From contig JAUJOY010000002.1 of NCBI GenBank assembly GCA_030447385.1, positions 514,081 to 578,080 of the forward strand: DNA of 64,000 nt. Reading direction: 5' to 3'. Under the pieces are notes generated by a model that worked only from the letters and a program-made list of their open reading frames with translations, did no database searches and was not told the DNA's origin. This stretch comes from Mycobacteriales bacterium (GTDB taxonomy: Bacteria; Actinomycetota; Actinomycetes; Mycobacteriales; SCTD01). Position 1 is the first letter of the stretch. Each line of letters begins with the position of its first letter. A program made the translations under genes and the position numbers. This document shows positions 63,787 to 64,000 of the stretch, piece by piece.

Positions 63787-64000
63787 TCAGACGAGCGTGG
63801 TCCGGGTGCCTCCGCTGGCCAGAAGCAGGTCGTCGGCGTAGACCCGGACGGTGGACGCGGCCGTCGTGGCTCCGGTGGACAGGTAGCGGACCCCGACGGT
63901 CAGCACCGAGGTGGACGTCCCGGACGCGAGGCCGCCCGACCAGGTGCACCGGCTCTGGTCGGACAGGACGCAGGTCCAGGCGGTCGAGTCAGGCGTCGAG
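63787..64000 (-). CDS. C-terminal end of a secreted Ig-like/adhesin protein
   Basis: The last 71 codons of a gene that enters from the right edge. The translated segment STAWTCVLSDQSRCTWSGG followed by LASGTSTSVLTVGVRYLS resembles bacterial Ig-like or DUF11-type beta-sandwich repeats with a disulfide, and it ends in GTRTTLV. Exported status is inferred from composition. It converges on metH, with stops 16 bp apart. Confidence 0.6.
   Translation of the reverse strand, partial: STPDSTAWTCVLSDQSRCTWSGGLASGTSTSVLTVGVRYLSTGATTAASTVRVYADDLLLASGGTRTTLV

Overview
This window comes from a very GC-rich chromosome (well over two thirds G+C by eye) with almost no spacer DNA and many 4-base ATGA or GTGA gene overlaps. 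The gene set points firmly to an actinobacterium. It includes mshC and an S-(hydroxymethyl)mycothiol dehydrogenase (mycothiol), a WhiB protein, an F420-type LLM oxidoreductase, a coproporphyrin-type ferrochelatase, DUF3090, a SCO1521-like kinase fold and DUF5703. The genus cannot be read from the sequence. No rRNA, CRISPR array or plasmid or phage replication gene is visible.

Layout. Bases 1-733: the 5' end of cysD (sulfate assimilation) diverging from a flavin reductase. Bases 775-8362: a selenocysteine locus (selC tRNA, selA, selB) interrupted by a small decayed integrative element. The element sits in the 3' end of the tRNA-Sec gene, has a 26-bp att duplication (843-868 and 2293-2318), a remnant tyrosine integrase and paired short repeats near both ends. 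Next come an MFS transporter and a mycothiol-dependent formaldehyde pair (mscR plus an MBL-fold protein). Bases 8367-18644: an assimilatory nitrate block with a NarK transporter, a HemD/winged-helix regulator, nitrate reductase, its FAD/[2Fe-2S] partner, NirB, NirD and MoaA. A 38-bp GlnR-like operator lies in front of the reductase operon. Bases 18835-25293: an acetyltransferase, an M23 endopeptidase, an alpha/beta hydrolase, a hexapeptide acyltransferase, a quinone oxidoreductase, a wall-anchored-like secreted protein and an amidase lipoprotein. Bases 25353-33402: ferrochelatase, a GH13 glucosidase and a GT4 glycosyltransferase in one overlapping operon. These converge on serB, which carries a one-base frameshift, and its partner gene; a second apparently frameshifted small gene and an SF2 helicase follow. 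Bases 33470-43359: a RIO kinase, an rRNA/tRNA methyltransferase, a lipoprotein, an M56 peptidase-BlaI pair diverging from whiB around a composite palindrome, a MoxR/DUF58/VWA operon and a GNAT-acyl-CoA-synthetase fusion. Bases 43385-46817: an Rrf2 regulator, a 25-codon Cys-Arg leader peptide and a sulfonate-type ABC transporter. Bases 46872-59658: a secreted protein, DUF1697, tRNA-Leu, an M20 peptidase, an aldo/keto reductase, an LLM oxidoreductase, two tandem UppP-family genes, a CorA-like channel and the conserved phosphatase-DUF3090-SCO1521-mshC run. This is followed by a PAC2/hydrolase/UspA operon on the other strand. Bases 60219-64000: metH and the 3' end of a secreted Ig-like protein.

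Themes. Sulfur and selenium recur (cysD, selABC, the sulfonate transporter with leader peptide, metH, mshC, mscR), as does nitrogen assimilation. The least explained parts are the tRNA-Sec island with its TGA-split reading frame, the GlnR-like box, the serB frameshift, the probable CTG-initiated UppP paralogue that lacks the family histidine, and the BlaI/WhiB divergent operator.
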